Numbered from the stretch's first letter, positions 35,850 to 44,873 are shown. The stretch is 64,000 bases of DNA from Rhizobium sp. CF122 (GCF_000282035.1 NZ_AKKA01000009.1:1-64000), one strand, 5' to 3'. Numbers and translations: made by a program. Notes: generated from the letters alone by a model not told the origin.

Positions 35850-37046
35850 TCACGCTTCCGCGGAAAGAACCGCGACGCCTTCGCCGCGCTGGTGACCGAC
35901 TGTCGTAACGATGGCTGCCTTGGTCGCGGCGCCCATCGGCTTTTCGTGGGTCGGGTCGAAGACCGGGACCTTTGCCTTACTGTCGACCGCCAATGCCGCC
36001 AGCGCCAGACCGAGCGTGAAATGCGCCTCAAGTCCATGGCCGGTCACACCGCCGAAACCGCGGATAGCCGCGCCTGGCAGATGACGTTCGAGAACGGCCT
36101 TTTCGCGCCCCGCCAAGTCGGGAATGCCTGTCGAGCCGGAGAAGATCGCCGTGCTTTCCGGCGAAACGTCGACTGCGGCTTCCAGCAATCGCTCGAGGCG
36201 CTTCTCGAGACTGCCGGGATTGCGATTGCCGCGATCGCCTTCGATGGAGGACATCGACGCGTAGATATGCGCGCCGCGTGCCTCAGCATGGGCGCGCGAC
36301 TCCAGAACGAGGAATGCGCCGAGGGAACCGGAAATGACACCGCCCTGATCGCGCGACCAGAGCGGCTGCCATTCGTTGCGGCTGTGGACGTTGATCGCTT
36401 CGAACAAGAGCACCATGTCCAGACGCTCCGCCGAGAAGGCTCCGCCAACCAGGGCATGCGTCGATTCACCCGACTTGATGCGATAGAAGGCCGTTTCAAC
36501 CGCAGAAATGCCAGCAGATTCCTCACCCATGAAGGTTCGCGAAGAGCCCGTTACCTTGTGGACGATGGAAATGTTGCCGGCGAGCAGGTTGGACAGCTGC
36601 GCCAGAAAGAGCGTCGGACGGAGCTCCGTCGTCAGCTTCTCGTTCAGGAGAACCTCACGGTCGTTGCGCTTCAGGCCCTCGTCGACGATCAGCGTATCGA
36701 CGTTGATGTCGCGCTCGCCGCCGCCAGCCGCGACGATCATATCCATGGAGCCGCAGGCTTCCGCATCGTCCTTGAAGCCGGCGTCGTCGAGGGCAAGGCC
36801 GGCTGCGAAAACACCGATGCGCTGCCAGTTTTCCATCTGCCGCTGATCGCCTCGCTTGGCGATCTGCTGCGACCAGTCGATCTCCGGAAGCGGATGAACC
36901 GGATACGGCTTGAACTTCTCAAGCTCGACCACTGTCTGCGGCGCACCTTCGGCATTGAGCAGCGCGATATGCGGCTCCTTGCCGACGCCCTGACACGTTA
37001 CAATGCCGACGCCCGTGATCACGACATCATTGTGAGCCTTGCTCAT
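35850..37046 (-). CDS. fabF2XL: KAS-like protein lacking the active-site Cys (FabF2XL)
   Basis: 398 residues from ATG 37046, which overlaps the fabZ stop (ATGA). The thiolase-like fold is clear (DVVITGVGIVTCQGVG at the start). However, the nucleophile elbow TACSTG of KAS enzymes reads GEESAG here, putting Glu176 where Cys should be. The HGTST histidine is replaced (FSGSTGIPD) and the Lys before the second His is gone (RGFGGVTGHGLEAH; His337 kept). This is the pattern of a chain-length-factor-like partner rather than an independent synthase. It probably dimerises with FabF1XL in 27-OH-C28:0 synthesis (inference). Confidence 0.9.
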   Translation of the reverse strand: MSKAHNDVVITGVGIVTCQGVGKEPHIALLNAEGAPQTVVELEKFKPYPVHPLPEIDWSQQIAKRGDQRQMENWQRIGVFAAGLALDDAGFKDDAEACGSMDMIVAAGGGERDINVDTLIVDEGLKRNDREVLLNEKLTTELRPTLFLAQLSNLLAGNISIVHKVTGSSRTFMGEESAGISAVETAFYRIKSGESTHALVGGAFSAERLDMVLLFEAINVHSRNEWQPLWSRDQGGVISGSLGAFLVLESRAHAEARGAHIYASMSSIEGDRGNRNPGSLEKRLERLLEAAVDVSPESTAIFSGSTGIPDLAGREKAVLERHLPGAAIRGFGGVTGHGLEAHFTLGLALAALAVDSKAKVPVFDPTHEKPMGAATKAAIVTTVGHQRGEGVAVLSAEA

Positions 37047-37525
37047 CCATTCACTCCCTGCGCAGCGATCGCATCCATCAGGCCAACTTCGCCGGCCCGC
37101 TTCTTGACGATATCCCCGAGCGGAACCTCGCTGAAAGGCAAGGTCCGCAGCTTCAGCTGCGCGTCGCAAACCTTCTTGCCGCCGCTTGTGATCTTCGCCT
37201 TGGTTACCGCAAATCCAGAGCCGTCGTGCTCGAGAAATGCCTCGATATCCAGCACCGCCTCCGGTTCGACGAAGGTACGCATCTTGGCGCCGTCGACGGA
37301 CATCAGGAACGGCATTGCAGCAAAATCAGTTGCCGCCAGCACGAGCATGCCGGATGCCTGCGCCATCGTTTCGATCAGCAGCACGCCGGGAACCAGCGGC
37401 ATACCGGGAAAATGACCTTCGAAGACCGGGCTTTTCGCCGGCACGATCGAGCGTGCCTTGAGCGTCCCGTTATGAAGGTCGACCGCCTCGATGCGGTCAA
37501 TCATCTGGAAGTATTCCAGTAGCAT
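37043..37525 (-). CDS. fabZXL: FabZ-type 3-hydroxyacyl-ACP dehydratase of the VLCFA cluster
   Basis: A hot-dog fold dehydratase, 160 residues from ATG 37525 (MLLEYFQMIDRIEAVDL). Active-site His38 is in GHFPGMPLVPGV and Glu52 in LLIETMAQASG, the FabZ/FabA pattern. A C-terminal extension of about 15 residues (RAGEVGLMDAIAAQGVNG) exceeds typical FabZ. Stop and fabF2 start overlap by 4 bases. It probably dehydrates very-long-chain intermediates on AcpXL. Confidence 0.9.
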   Translation of the reverse strand: MLLEYFQMIDRIEAVDLHNGTLKARSIVPAKSPVFEGHFPGMPLVPGVLLIETMAQASGMLVLAATDFAAMPFLMSVDGAKMRTFVEPEAVLDIEAFLEHDGSGFAVTKAKITSGGKKVCDAQLKLRTLPFSEVPLGDIVKKRAGEVGLMDAIAAQGVNG

Positions 37526-37583
37526 CGAATCCTCCGGCCACAAGGGCACCTCGCCCTGAGGCTAGGCCTACTTAGGAACGAAA

Positions 37584-37618
37584 CCGCCCGGCCGCCATGG
37601 TTAACAGCGGCAGGGCGG
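37584..37618 (-). terminator. Attenuator-like hairpin between acpXL and fabZ
   Basis: Outer stem CCGCCC / GGGCGG and inner stem GCCGC / GCGGC around a roughly 11-base loop, followed on the minus strand by TTTCGTT. It is positioned to let acpXL be made in excess over the downstream enzymes. Confidence 0.6.
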
Positions 37619-37639
37619 AGAAAAAGATGACGATGTCAA

Positions 37640-37918
37640 TCAGGCCTTGGCGGCGCGCAACTCGTCGATCTTGGCACAGAGGTTCTTCAAAACGAAATAT
37701 TCTTCCGTGGAAACCTTGCCTTCGTTGACTTCCTGCGTCCACTTCTCGAGCGGGATCTTGATGCCGAATTCCTTGTCGATCGCAAAGACGATATCGAGGA
37801 AGTCGAGGCTGTCGATACCGAGGTCGTCAATCGTATGGCTCTCCGGCTTGATCGTATCACGATCGATCTCGCTGGTTTCTGCAATGATGTCGGCAACTTT
37901 ATCGAATGTAGCGGTCAC
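37640..37918 (-). CDS. acpXL: Acyl carrier protein AcpXL
   Basis: The dedicated carrier for the 27-hydroxyoctacosanoic chain of rhizobial lipid A, 92 residues. Ser37 in [12 protein letters not shown] is the phosphopantetheine site. The sequence ([20 protein letters not shown]...) is the characteristic AcpXL type, longer than housekeeping AcpP. GTG start with AGAGG about 9 bases upstream. First gene of the acpXL-fabZ-fabF2-fabF1-adh-lpxXL unit; its promoter should lie in the 170 bases before it. Confidence 0.96.
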   Translation of the reverse strand: MTATFDKVADIIAETSEIDRDTIKPESHTIDDLGIDSLDFLDIVFAIDKEFGIKIPLEKWTQEVNEGKVSTEEYFVLKNLCAKIDELRAAKA

Positions 37919-38089
37919 GCCTTTACCTCTTGAAATGACGATTTGACCCTCCTCATAGGCAAATCCATTTCAAAAAGCCAATGCTTTCCGCCGTCTCGGC
38001 ACGCAATTTGCAGGACCAGTGTTGCCTAAACAGCAAAGCATGACGACGCGTTTGCCACGGCGCGCTAGCCAAACGCTTCCCGTTCGGGC

Positions 38090-39070
38090 CTAGAGCAGGA
38101 CCAGGAAAAGAACTAGCGCAGTGGCAGCGAGGATCGAGCAGCTGGCATAAAAGACCGAGACGCCATCTTCGATATCGACCACAGTTGCCGTATCGCGCCC
38201 GCCGCCGTTGATCATCGGCTCCATGACGACAACCCCGGAATAGACGCGCGGCCCGGCGAGTTGCACATTCAGAGCCCCGGCCATCGCCGCCTCTGGCCGC
38301 CCGGAATTCGGCGAACGATGCAGGCCGCCGTCGCGGGCCGCAACGCGCATCGCCTCCTGAAAGGCGGTGCGCCCCCGACGCAACCAGGCTCCGGCAGCGA
38401 TCAACAGAATCGAAAAGCGCGCTGCCGGCCAGTTGGCGAAGTCATCCAGTCGCGCCGCAGCCCAGCCGAAATCGGCATATCTGTCGGACTTGTGGCCGAT
38501 CATTGAATCCGCCGTGTTCAGCATCTTGTAGGCGAAGAGGCCGGGCAAGCCGAAAACGGCGTACCATAGGGCTGGCGCAACCACGCCATCTGAGAAATTC
38601 TCGGCCAGGCTCTCGATCGCGGCACGGCAGACGGCGGGCTCGTCGAGTGTTTCCGGATCACGCCCTACGATTCGCGAAACCGCCAGCCGGCCACCACTGA
38701 TGCCTCCGGTCTTCAGTCCTGCGGCAACGGCCTCCACATGATCGGCAAGGCTCTTCTGCGCCATGAAGACGGCAACGCAAATGACTTCGAAGAGGATCCC
38801 GGCCAGACCGAACAGCGAGAAGAACCAATGCAGCACAATGCCGGCGACGGCACTGAGGATCAAGAGACCGGCGATCGACCAGACGCCGTTGCGCCGGCGT
38901 TCACGCTTGTGGAGCTCATCACGATTGAACATCTGGTCGACACGGGAGATCGCGTTTCCAAACAGCACGACCGGATGCTGCAGCCGCATCCAGAGAGCAT
39001 CGGGATCACCGACGATCCTGTCCAGCAAAAGGGCCAGAACCAGCACGAGAAGGTTATGATCAAGCGTCAT
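38090..39070 (-). CDS. cobD: Adenosylcobinamide-phosphate synthase (CbiB-type)
   Basis: An inner-membrane enzyme that attaches (R)-1-amino-2-propanol O-phosphate to adenosylcobyric acid; named cobD in the aerobic pathway nomenclature. 326 residues with hydrophobic helices at about 5-20, 66-110 and the C-terminus. Family motifs are DRIVGDPDALWMRLQHPVVL, IESLAENFSDGVVAPALWYA, YKMLNTADSMIGH and PNSGRPEAAMAGAL. Its start overlaps the cobC stop, closing the cobA-cobB-cobC-cobD unit. Confidence 0.94.
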   Translation of the reverse strand: MTLDHNLLVLVLALLLDRIVGDPDALWMRLQHPVVLFGNAISRVDQMFNRDELHKRERRRNGVWSIAGLLILSAVAGIVLHWFFSLFGLAGILFEVICVAVFMAQKSLADHVEAVAAGLKTGGISGGRLAVSRIVGRDPETLDEPAVCRAAIESLAENFSDGVVAPALWYAVFGLPGLFAYKMLNTADSMIGHKSDRYADFGWAAARLDDFANWPAARFSILLIAAGAWLRRGRTAFQEAMRVAARDGGLHRSPNSGRPEAAMAGALNVQLAGPRVYSGVVVMEPMINGGGRDTATVVDIEDGVSVFYASCSILAATALVLFLVLL

Positions 39071-40068
39071 GATGTGTAACTCTGCAGTGCATCGGAAAGC
39101 CGCTGGTCGCCAGCCGCGTCGGCGGCGAGACCGAAACGCAACCAGCGTGGCTCATAATCGAATTTGCGGACCAGAATATGATGCTGGCAGAAATGCCGGT
39201 GCAATTCGGCCGCCTGCTCGTGGTCGACAAGGGCAAAGAAATCAGTCCCTCCGACGATGCGTAGACTGCCTTGCCTGAGAACTGTGTGCAGCGCGCCGGA
39301 CCTTTCCGATAGCCGACGCTGTATCGGGGCGACATCCGATGCGAAAAGGTCTGTTGCGATCGAAAGCGCCGGACCTGACACCGCCCATTGCCCAAGCAGC
39401 TCTTCGATGCGCTTCATGATCGGCTGCACAGCCACGGCAAACCCCAGGCGCAACCCTGCCAGTCCAAAGAACTTGCCAAAAGAACGGAAAATGAGAACAT
39501 TCGGCAGCCGTGAGGCAAAGGGTGCCAGGCTCAGTTGAGGGCCTGCATCCCCGAAGGCTTCATCCACAACGACAACACCTCCCCTGGCCTTCATCTCTTT
39601 GCTGAATGCGACGAGCCTTTCCGGAGCGTAGGCACGACCATCGGGGTTGTTCGGATTGACGATGACGACAATTGCGTGATCCGCTCTGACGTCATCCAAG
39701 CCGGCGATCAGATCAACAGAATGACCTGCCATCTTGAAGGCGCGCTCATACTCACCGTAAGTCGGAGCCAGAATTGCGACCCGCCCGGCAACCTCAAAGA
39801 GCCGCGGCAATAACTGAATGGCGGATTGCGTGCCGGGAACAGGAAGTGGAAGGATGTCGCCGCTGCGATAATAGCTCTGCGCCGCGGCGCGCGCTCGATC
39901 GATTAGGTCTCTGTCAGGCAGACGGTGCCAGGCGCGTATCGGGACATCGGGCAGCGGAACCGGGCACGGATTGATCCCCGTCGAAAGATCAAGCCAATGC
40001 TCCAACTCGCCGCCGTAGATAGCGGCCGCAGCCGTGATGCCGCCTCCGTGAATGATCGGGGCGTTCAT
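39067..40068 (-). CDS. cobC: Threonine-phosphate decarboxylase-like aminotransferase CobC
   Basis: A PLP-dependent fold type I enzyme that supplies the aminopropanol-phosphate arm of cobalamin. 333 residues from ATG 40068, which overlaps the cobB stop (ATGA); the long open frame upstream is antisense to cobB. Visible are the N-terminal HGGGITAAAAIYGG and DLSTGINPCPVPLP, PLPVPGTQSAIQLLP, VNPNNPDGRAY, the Asp of VVVDEAFGD, and the PLP Lys in FRSFGKFFGLAGLRLGF. Confidence 0.93.
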   Translation of the reverse strand: MNAPIIHGGGITAAAAIYGGELEHWLDLSTGINPCPVPLPDVPIRAWHRLPDRDLIDRARAAAQSYYRSGDILPLPVPGTQSAIQLLPRLFEVAGRVAILAPTYGEYERAFKMAGHSVDLIAGLDDVRADHAIVVIVNPNNPDGRAYAPERLVAFSKEMKARGGVVVVDEAFGDAGPQLSLAPFASRLPNVLIFRSFGKFFGLAGLRLGFAVAVQPIMKRIEELLGQWAVSGPALSIATDLFASDVAPIQRRLSERSGALHTVLRQGSLRIVGGTDFFALVDHEQAAELHRHFCQHHILVRKFDYEPRWLRFGLAADAAGDQRLSDALQSYTS

Positions 40069-41372
40069 CCTGTCCCCTCGGCAAGGTCGATCAGGTGCAT
40101 GTACGATCCGGCGATCTGCCCACGCTGGAGGCCCGCTCGCCCGAGGTCGTTGCCCAACGCGTCCGTCACCTGAAAGAGGCGATCGGCCGCCCCCTCGGAA
40201 ACCACGGCCGAATAATGAAACTCGTGTGCCGTCATGGACTGTTCGAAGTAGGCAGCGCTCAGCGGTTTCACGCGCCGATAGCCAAGGTGACGTTTGCGCT
40301 CCTCGTAACTCGTGACGACAGGCAACAGGCCGAGCATCTCGTGACGCTTGCCGGTGCCGTCGACCAGCCCTTCGCCGAGAACCATGTATCCGCCGCACTC
40401 ACCGTAGATTCGCACGCCCTTGCCTGCCGCATCGATAAGCTTTGCCCTGAAATTGCGCGCAGCGGCGATCCGCCCCGGATGCAGTTCAGGATAGCCGCCC
40501 GGAAGATAGATCGAGTCCGCCGTCGGATCCGGGGCCTCATCGGCAAGCGGTGAGAAAAAGGTGATTTCCGCACCGCGCCGACGCCAACCGAGAAGCATGT
40601 GCTCGTAGGAAAAAGCAAAGGCGATGTCGCGGGCCACGGCGATCCTGGTGCCGAGCGGCGGCAACCGGGCAATGTTCGCGGGAGACGGACGGTTGAGCCC
40701 CTGGCGAGCAATACGTAACAGGAATTCGAAATTGCATTCTTTTGATACGGCATCAGCCGCATGTTCAATGAAACTCTCGAGCGTCTGATGCTCTCCGGCT
40801 TGGACAAGACCGAGATGCCTTTCGGGAAGAGCAATGTCATTGTCACGGCGAACGACGGCGACGATCGGCATGCGGATCGCTTCGAGCGCCTTGCGAAGCA
40901 TCATCTCATGGCGTTCGCCGCCAACCTTGTTGAGGATCACGCCGGCGATGCGCACATCGGCCCGGAAGCCCGCGAATCCTGTCACCAGTGCCGCCACCGA
41001 CTGCGACATATGCGAGGCGTCGACGACGAGCACCACGGAAAGACCTAGCATGGCGGCAAGGTCCGCTGCGGTTCCCTTCCCGTCTGTCGCACCGTCGAAA
41101 AGCCCCATCATTGCCTCGATGACGAGGATGCGGTCACCGGAGCGATGCAGGGTCGCATTGGCGGAGATCAATTCCGGGCGCATCGCCCAAGGATCGAAGT
41201 TGAGACAGGCAACGCCGCTTGCCGCCGAATGAAAGGCAGGGTCGATATAGTCGGGGCCTGCCTTTCCGGGGGCGATCGCTATACCGCGCTTGCGAAGCGC
41301 GCGCAGAAGTCCCAGCGTAACCGTCGTCTTGCCCGATCCGGAGGAAGGGGCTGCAATCAACAAACCGCTCAT
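40065..41372 (-). CDS. cobB: Hydrogenobyrinic/cobyrinic acid a,c-diamide synthase
   Basis: An ATP- and glutamine-dependent amidase that amidates side chains a and c, 435 residues. The N-terminal P-loop (GLLIAAPSSGSGKTTVTLGL) sits in a dethiobiotin-synthetase-like domain. The C-terminal class I glutamine amidotransferase has the nucleophile in YGECGGYMVLGEG and the His in TAHEFHYS. ATG overlaps the cobA stop by 4 bases. Confidence 0.95.
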   Translation of the reverse strand: MSGLLIAAPSSGSGKTTVTLGLLRALRKRGIAIAPGKAGPDYIDPAFHSAASGVACLNFDPWAMRPELISANATLHRSGDRILVIEAMMGLFDGATDGKGTAADLAAMLGLSVVLVVDASHMSQSVAALVTGFAGFRADVRIAGVILNKVGGERHEMMLRKALEAIRMPIVAVVRRDNDIALPERHLGLVQAGEHQTLESFIEHAADAVSKECNFEFLLRIARQGLNRPSPANIARLPPLGTRIAVARDIAFAFSYEHMLLGWRRRGAEITFFSPLADEAPDPTADSIYLPGGYPELHPGRIAAARNFRAKLIDAAGKGVRIYGECGGYMVLGEGLVDGTGKRHEMLGLLPVVTSYEERKRHLGYRRVKPLSAAYFEQSMTAHEFHYSAVVSEGAADRLFQVTDALGNDLGRAGLQRGQIAGSYMHLIDLAEGTG

Positions 41373-42217
41373 GCCGTCTCCCTACTGTTCGAGTCCCGGA
41401 ACGGGTCAGGGCGCAACCTGCGTCCTGCGAGCGCACCCAGCCAATCGAGCGACTGCCTGAGCAGCACCACCTCCCCGACCACGACGATCGCCGGCGGCTC
41501 GAGCCCCGACGCCGCAACAGCTGCAGGCGCCTCGCCAAGTGTCGTTTCAAGCACCTGCTGATCGCCCGTCGATGCGTTGCAGACGAAGGCGACCGGTTCT
41601 TCCGGGGACCGCCCAGCAGCGATGAGATTCCTGCTGATCTGCGCGATATGTTTCATCGCCATATACATGACGATTACAGGCGAGGCTTTGCCGATGGCTT
41701 CCCAATTGATGGCATTCGGCACGATGCCCGAAGCGTCATGCCCCGTGAGGAATGTCACCGCATGGTTGACATCCCTGTGCGTGACCGGAATGCCGGCATA
41801 GGCCAATCCGCCGATGCCGGCGGTGATGCCCGGAACGATGCGAAACGGAACATTGTGCTCGACCAGCGTCAACGCTTCCTCGCCGCCACGTCCGAAGACA
41901 AAAGGATCGCCGCCCTTGAGACGCAGGACGCGCTTTCCGGCACGAGCGAGTTCGACAAGCCGCAACGAAATGTCCCGCTGCTTGGCGGACGGCTTACCAC
42001 CACGCTTTCCGGCATATTCCAGCAGGGCATCGGGCCGTGCGAGCTTCAGGCAGTCGGCGTTCACCAGCGCATCGTGAACCACCACGTCCGCCTCTGCCAG
42101 ACCCTTGGCTGCAAGAAGCGTCAGCAATCCGGGCTCGCCCGGACCTGCGCCAACAAGCCAGACGCTGCCCGGCTCAAGAGCCGGCAGATGTGAAAACGCA
42201 GCTTCGATCATTGGCAT
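41369..42217 (-). CDS. cobA: Uroporphyrinogen-III C-methyltransferase (SUMT)
   Basis: Makes precorrin-2 by S-adenosylmethionine-dependent methylation at C2 and C7, the entry to cobalamin. 282 residues, no CysG precorrin-2 oxidase domain. Motifs: VGAGPGEPGLLTLLAAKGL, VVVHDALVN, LKGGDPFVFGRGGEE, PGITAGIGGLAYAGIPVTHR, VMYMAMKH. First gene of the cobA-cobB-cobC-cobD unit. The 145 bases upstream hold no visible riboswitch. Confidence 0.95.
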   Translation of the reverse strand: MPMIEAAFSHLPALEPGSVWLVGAGPGEPGLLTLLAAKGLAEADVVVHDALVNADCLKLARPDALLEYAGKRGGKPSAKQRDISLRLVELARAGKRVLRLKGGDPFVFGRGGEEALTLVEHNVPFRIVPGITAGIGGLAYAGIPVTHRDVNHAVTFLTGHDASGIVPNAINWEAIGKASPVIVMYMAMKHIAQISRNLIAAGRSPEEPVAFVCNASTGDQQVLETTLGEAPAAVAASGLEPPAIVVVGEVVLLRQSLDWLGALAGRRLRPDPFRDSNSRETA

Positions 42218-42362
42218 GATCTATGCTCCGCCGGTGGCAAGGTCAACGCCGCTGATCGGGCCACGAGAAAGAAGTGAAAGGCACACCCTCTCCAACCCCT
42301 CTGCTGGCCCACGGACGCAACAAAGATCCGCGCTCGGCCGCGGCGCGACCGGGCACAAGTTC

Positions 42363-43313
42363 TCACGCGCGCAGAAGTGTATCGCGTATGAGATCGATCA
42401 CCTTTTCGGAGTCGATGCCGGTGCAGACGATCTGGCTCGGCAGGCCATCCCAATTGCCTGGCGGGAACCGGCGGCCGTCCGGTTTCACGATCGTCTGTCC
42501 ATCGGCAATCCCGCCGCAAACCACGCGCACCGGGCCGCGGATGGTCGAGAACAGCTCGGGTGCGACGATGTAGACGCAAGCGCAGCTGTCGTGAACCATC
42601 ATGCCGTCCTCGACGGCGTGCTTGTAGAAATCGATATAGTCCTGCGAAAGATCATTCAGCAGCTTTACGGCGCTGTCGCCCCTGGCCGCAACCTCGGCGA
42701 GGTAGCTGCGGCTCATCGTCGTGATCGCAGTCACGTCGAGGCCAATGACGGCAACCTTACAAGGCGCGGTGAGGACGATGTCGGCCGCTTCCGGATCGCC
42801 ATGGATGTTGGCTTCCGCGACCGGCGACACGTTGCCCGGAACATAGAAGTTGCCACCCATGATGACGACGTCCTTGACGAGACCGGCAATCTCCGGATCC
42901 TCCTTGAGCGCCATCGCCAGGTTGGTCATGCGACCGACGGCAACCAGCCGGACCTCGCCCGGATTGGCGCGGACGGTATCGATGATGAAGCGGTGCGCAG
43001 GACGCGGATCGAGCGGCAGACCGACCGTTTCGGGCACCTCGATGTTGCCGAGGCCGTTCTCGCCATGCACGACGGTCGGCCACGCCCCCTCCCTACGCTC
43101 CGGATCGATCGTCACGCTCGCCCCCTTGGCGACGGGAGCAGAAATATCCCATTCGCGCTTCAGGAACAGCGCGTTGCGCGTCGTCGTCTCCACCGATGCG
43201 TTGCCGAAGACAGTCGTGATTCCAATCAGATCGATTTCGGGATGGCGGTGCAGGAAAAGCAGCGCCATTGCATCATCGACGCCCGGATCCGTGTCATAAA
43301 TGACCTTGTGCAT
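42363..43313 (-). CDS. Inosine-uridine-preferring nucleoside hydrolase family protein
   Basis: A calcium-dependent N-ribohydrolase, 316 residues from ATG 43313. The metal site DTDPGVDDAMALLFL is at the N-terminus, MGGNFYVPGNVSPVAEANIHGDPEAA supplies further ligands, and VAVIGLDVTAITTMS and the His of MMVHDSCAC complete the site. It lies between cobE and cobA, in the same direction, 74 bases after cobE; a link to ribazole or base supply is possible but unsupported. The C-terminus is standard. Confidence 0.9.
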   Translation of the reverse strand: MHKVIYDTDPGVDDAMALLFLHRHPEIDLIGITTVFGNASVETTTRNALFLKREWDISAPVAKGASVTIDPERREGAWPTVVHGENGLGNIEVPETVGLPLDPRPAHRFIIDTVRANPGEVRLVAVGRMTNLAMALKEDPEIAGLVKDVVIMGGNFYVPGNVSPVAEANIHGDPEAADIVLTAPCKVAVIGLDVTAITTMSRSYLAEVAARGDSAVKLLNDLSQDYIDFYKHAVEDGMMVHDSCACVYIVAPELFSTIRGPVRVVCGGIADGQTIVKPDGRRFPPGNWDGLPSQIVCTGIDSEKVIDLIRDTLLRA

Positions 43314-43387
43314 GAGTGTGCCTCTTTTCGTTATTGTCGCAGGGCAGCCGGACGGCGCCGCGAAGTCGGCGGCCACCATAGCGTCCG

Positions 43388-43807
43388 CTAATCTTTCTGC
43401 AACAGGGCACACGCAATCGCTGCGGTGGCGCGTCGCGACTTGATCTTCGGGACAACGAGCTCCGCATGCGTTCCAATCGCGGCCAACGCGGCCGATTCGG
43501 CGACGCCGTGACACCCCACCCGAGCGAAGACGATCGCCGAAGGATTTTTCAGCCGCGACGTCTCTTCCTCGAGCCGCGCGGCAGCGAAGAACAAGAGCGG
43601 TACGCCAAGGTGGCGCGCTACTCCAAGGATCGCGTATTCATTGCTCCGCGTATCGATCGATGCGACGGCCGCCAGCGTGCCAGCGTCGATGCCCGCCGCC
43701 GCCAACGCCGCAATGGCAAGCTCCTGAACCTCACCCTCCGGCGTCCCGCGCTCGCAGCCGAGGCCGATCACGTACCGGCGCGTTTTATCGAATCCAATTC
43801 CAGTCAT
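43388..43807 (-). CDS. cobE: Cobalamin biosynthesis protein CobE
   Basis: 139 residues from ATG 43807; the open frame upstream is antisense to the TauE gene. CobE corresponds to the C-terminal CbiG domain and acts in the aerobic corrin pathway in an ill-defined step. Landmarks: YVIGLGCERGTPEGEVQELA, AVASIDTRSNEYAIL, LGVPLLFFAAARLEE, VGCHGVAESAALAA, and the C-terminal IKSRRATAAIACAL, the last matching CbiG/CobE ends (K-x-x-x-T-x-A-x-A). Divergent from the TauE/SafE gene. Confidence 0.92.
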   Translation of the reverse strand: MTGIGFDKTRRYVIGLGCERGTPEGEVQELAIAALAAAGIDAGTLAAVASIDTRSNEYAILGVARHLGVPLLFFAAARLEEETSRLKNPSAIVFARVGCHGVAESAALAAIGTHAELVVPKIKSRRATAAIACALLQKD

Positions 43808-43831
43808 GTGCGACAATGAAACCCGCCCCTT

Positions 43832-44692
43832 GTGTCCCTCAAGCCATTGCAGCATGGGGCGGGAAATGCAACATGCGCCGCGTACCACATTCCAGAGCTT
43901 CCCTCCTTGTCCGATCTTGCCCCCAATCTGCTCTTCATGCTGGCCGCAGCCGGCTTCCTCGCTGGATTTGTCGATTCCATAGCCGGCGGCGGAGGCCTGA
44001 TCACGGTCCCGGCAATGCTGATCGCGGGTATTCCACCGCTCCCAACACTCGGCACCAACAAGGTGCAGTCGGTATTCGGCGCAGCCTCCGCGACGATCGC
44101 CTATGCCCGAAAGGGGCATGTTCATCTGCGCACGCAGCTACCGATGGCGCTGATGGCGGTCCTCGGTGGCGCTCTCGGCGCCGCATTGGCGACGATCGTG
44201 CCTGGTGACGTACTGCGGGCGATCATGCCGGTCCTTCTGGTGGCGATCGCGCTATATTTTGTGTTGAAGCCAAATCTGAACGACGTCGACAAACATCGCC
44301 GCATGACGCCTTTCGTCTTCGGCCTGACGCTGGTGCCGGCCATCGGATTTTACGACGGTGTCTTTGGTCCCGGCACCGGCTCCTTCTTCATGCTGTCCTT
44401 CGTGTCTCTTGCCGGTTTCGGTATGCTGAAGGCAACGGCGCACACCAAGCTCTTGAATCTCGGCTCGAATGTAGGCGCCCTCATCATCTTCGTTTCCTTC
44501 GGTGCAATCCTTTGGAAAATCGGCCTAATGATGGGCGTCTGCCAGTTCCTGGGGGCGCAGCTCGGCTCGCGGCTTGCGATGCGGACTGGCGCGCGTTTGA
44601 TCAAGCCGCTGCTCGTCCTCGTCTGCGTCGCCTTCACGATCAAGCTTCTCTCCGATCCCGCCAATCCGATCCGACTCTGGCTGGAGATCTGA
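43832..44692 (+). CDS. TauE/SafE-family membrane transporter
   Basis: An anion or sulfonate exporter-type membrane protein of up to 286 residues with 7-8 hydrophobic helices. The family repeats GFLAGFVDSIAGGGGLITVP near the N-terminus and GFYDGVFGPGTGSFFMLSFV in the second half are clear. The GTG at 43832 is only 24 bases from the divergent cobE start; a TTG near 43907 would give the usual family length and leave room for promoters, so the start is uncertain. The substrate is unknown; a cobalt or sulfur link to the flanking cob genes is not demonstrated. Confidence 0.88.
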   Translation: MSLKPLQHGAGNATCAAYHIPELPSLSDLAPNLLFMLAAAGFLAGFVDSIAGGGGLITVPAMLIAGIPPLPTLGTNKVQSVFGAASATIAYARKGHVHLRTQLPMALMAVLGGALGAALATIVPGDVLRAIMPVLLVAIALYFVLKPNLNDVDKHRRMTPFVFGLTLVPAIGFYDGVFGPGTGSFFMLSFVSLAGFGMLKATAHTKLLNLGSNVGALIIFVSFGAILWKIGLMMGVCQFLGAQLGSRLAMRTGARLIKPLLVLVCVAFTIKLLSDPANPIRLWLEI

Positions 44693-44789
44693 CATTTTCC
44701 TCGATTACCTCCCACGTAATTGAGGGAGCCGCGTCGCCTCTCCATGATCGCGATGCCTGGATAGACCGGGCGCCAACAGGAGATGATCG

Positions 44790-44873
44790 ATGACCAATGC
44801 AACCATCGATGCCGAACGCTACATCGCAATCTGGAACGAGACGGACGCGACCCGCAGCCGAGCCAGTTCATGA
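44790..44873 (+). pseudogene. Truncated SnoaL/NTF2-like gene (N-terminal 25 codons)
   Basis: AGGAG and ATG 44790 start MTNATIDAERYIAIWNETDA, the typical opening of SnoaL-like (nuclear transport factor 2 fold) proteins of 100-150 residues. After TRSR the sequence runs straight into the antisense of an EamA gene and stops at TGA 44871-44873. The rest of the domain is missing: the gene is cut at about 44855-44862. Confidence 0.65.

Noticed and set aside
40069-40398. Arg-rich N-terminal extension of CobC
   Set aside because: Lies entirely within cobB coding sequence in another frame; the ATGA overlap gives a standard start.
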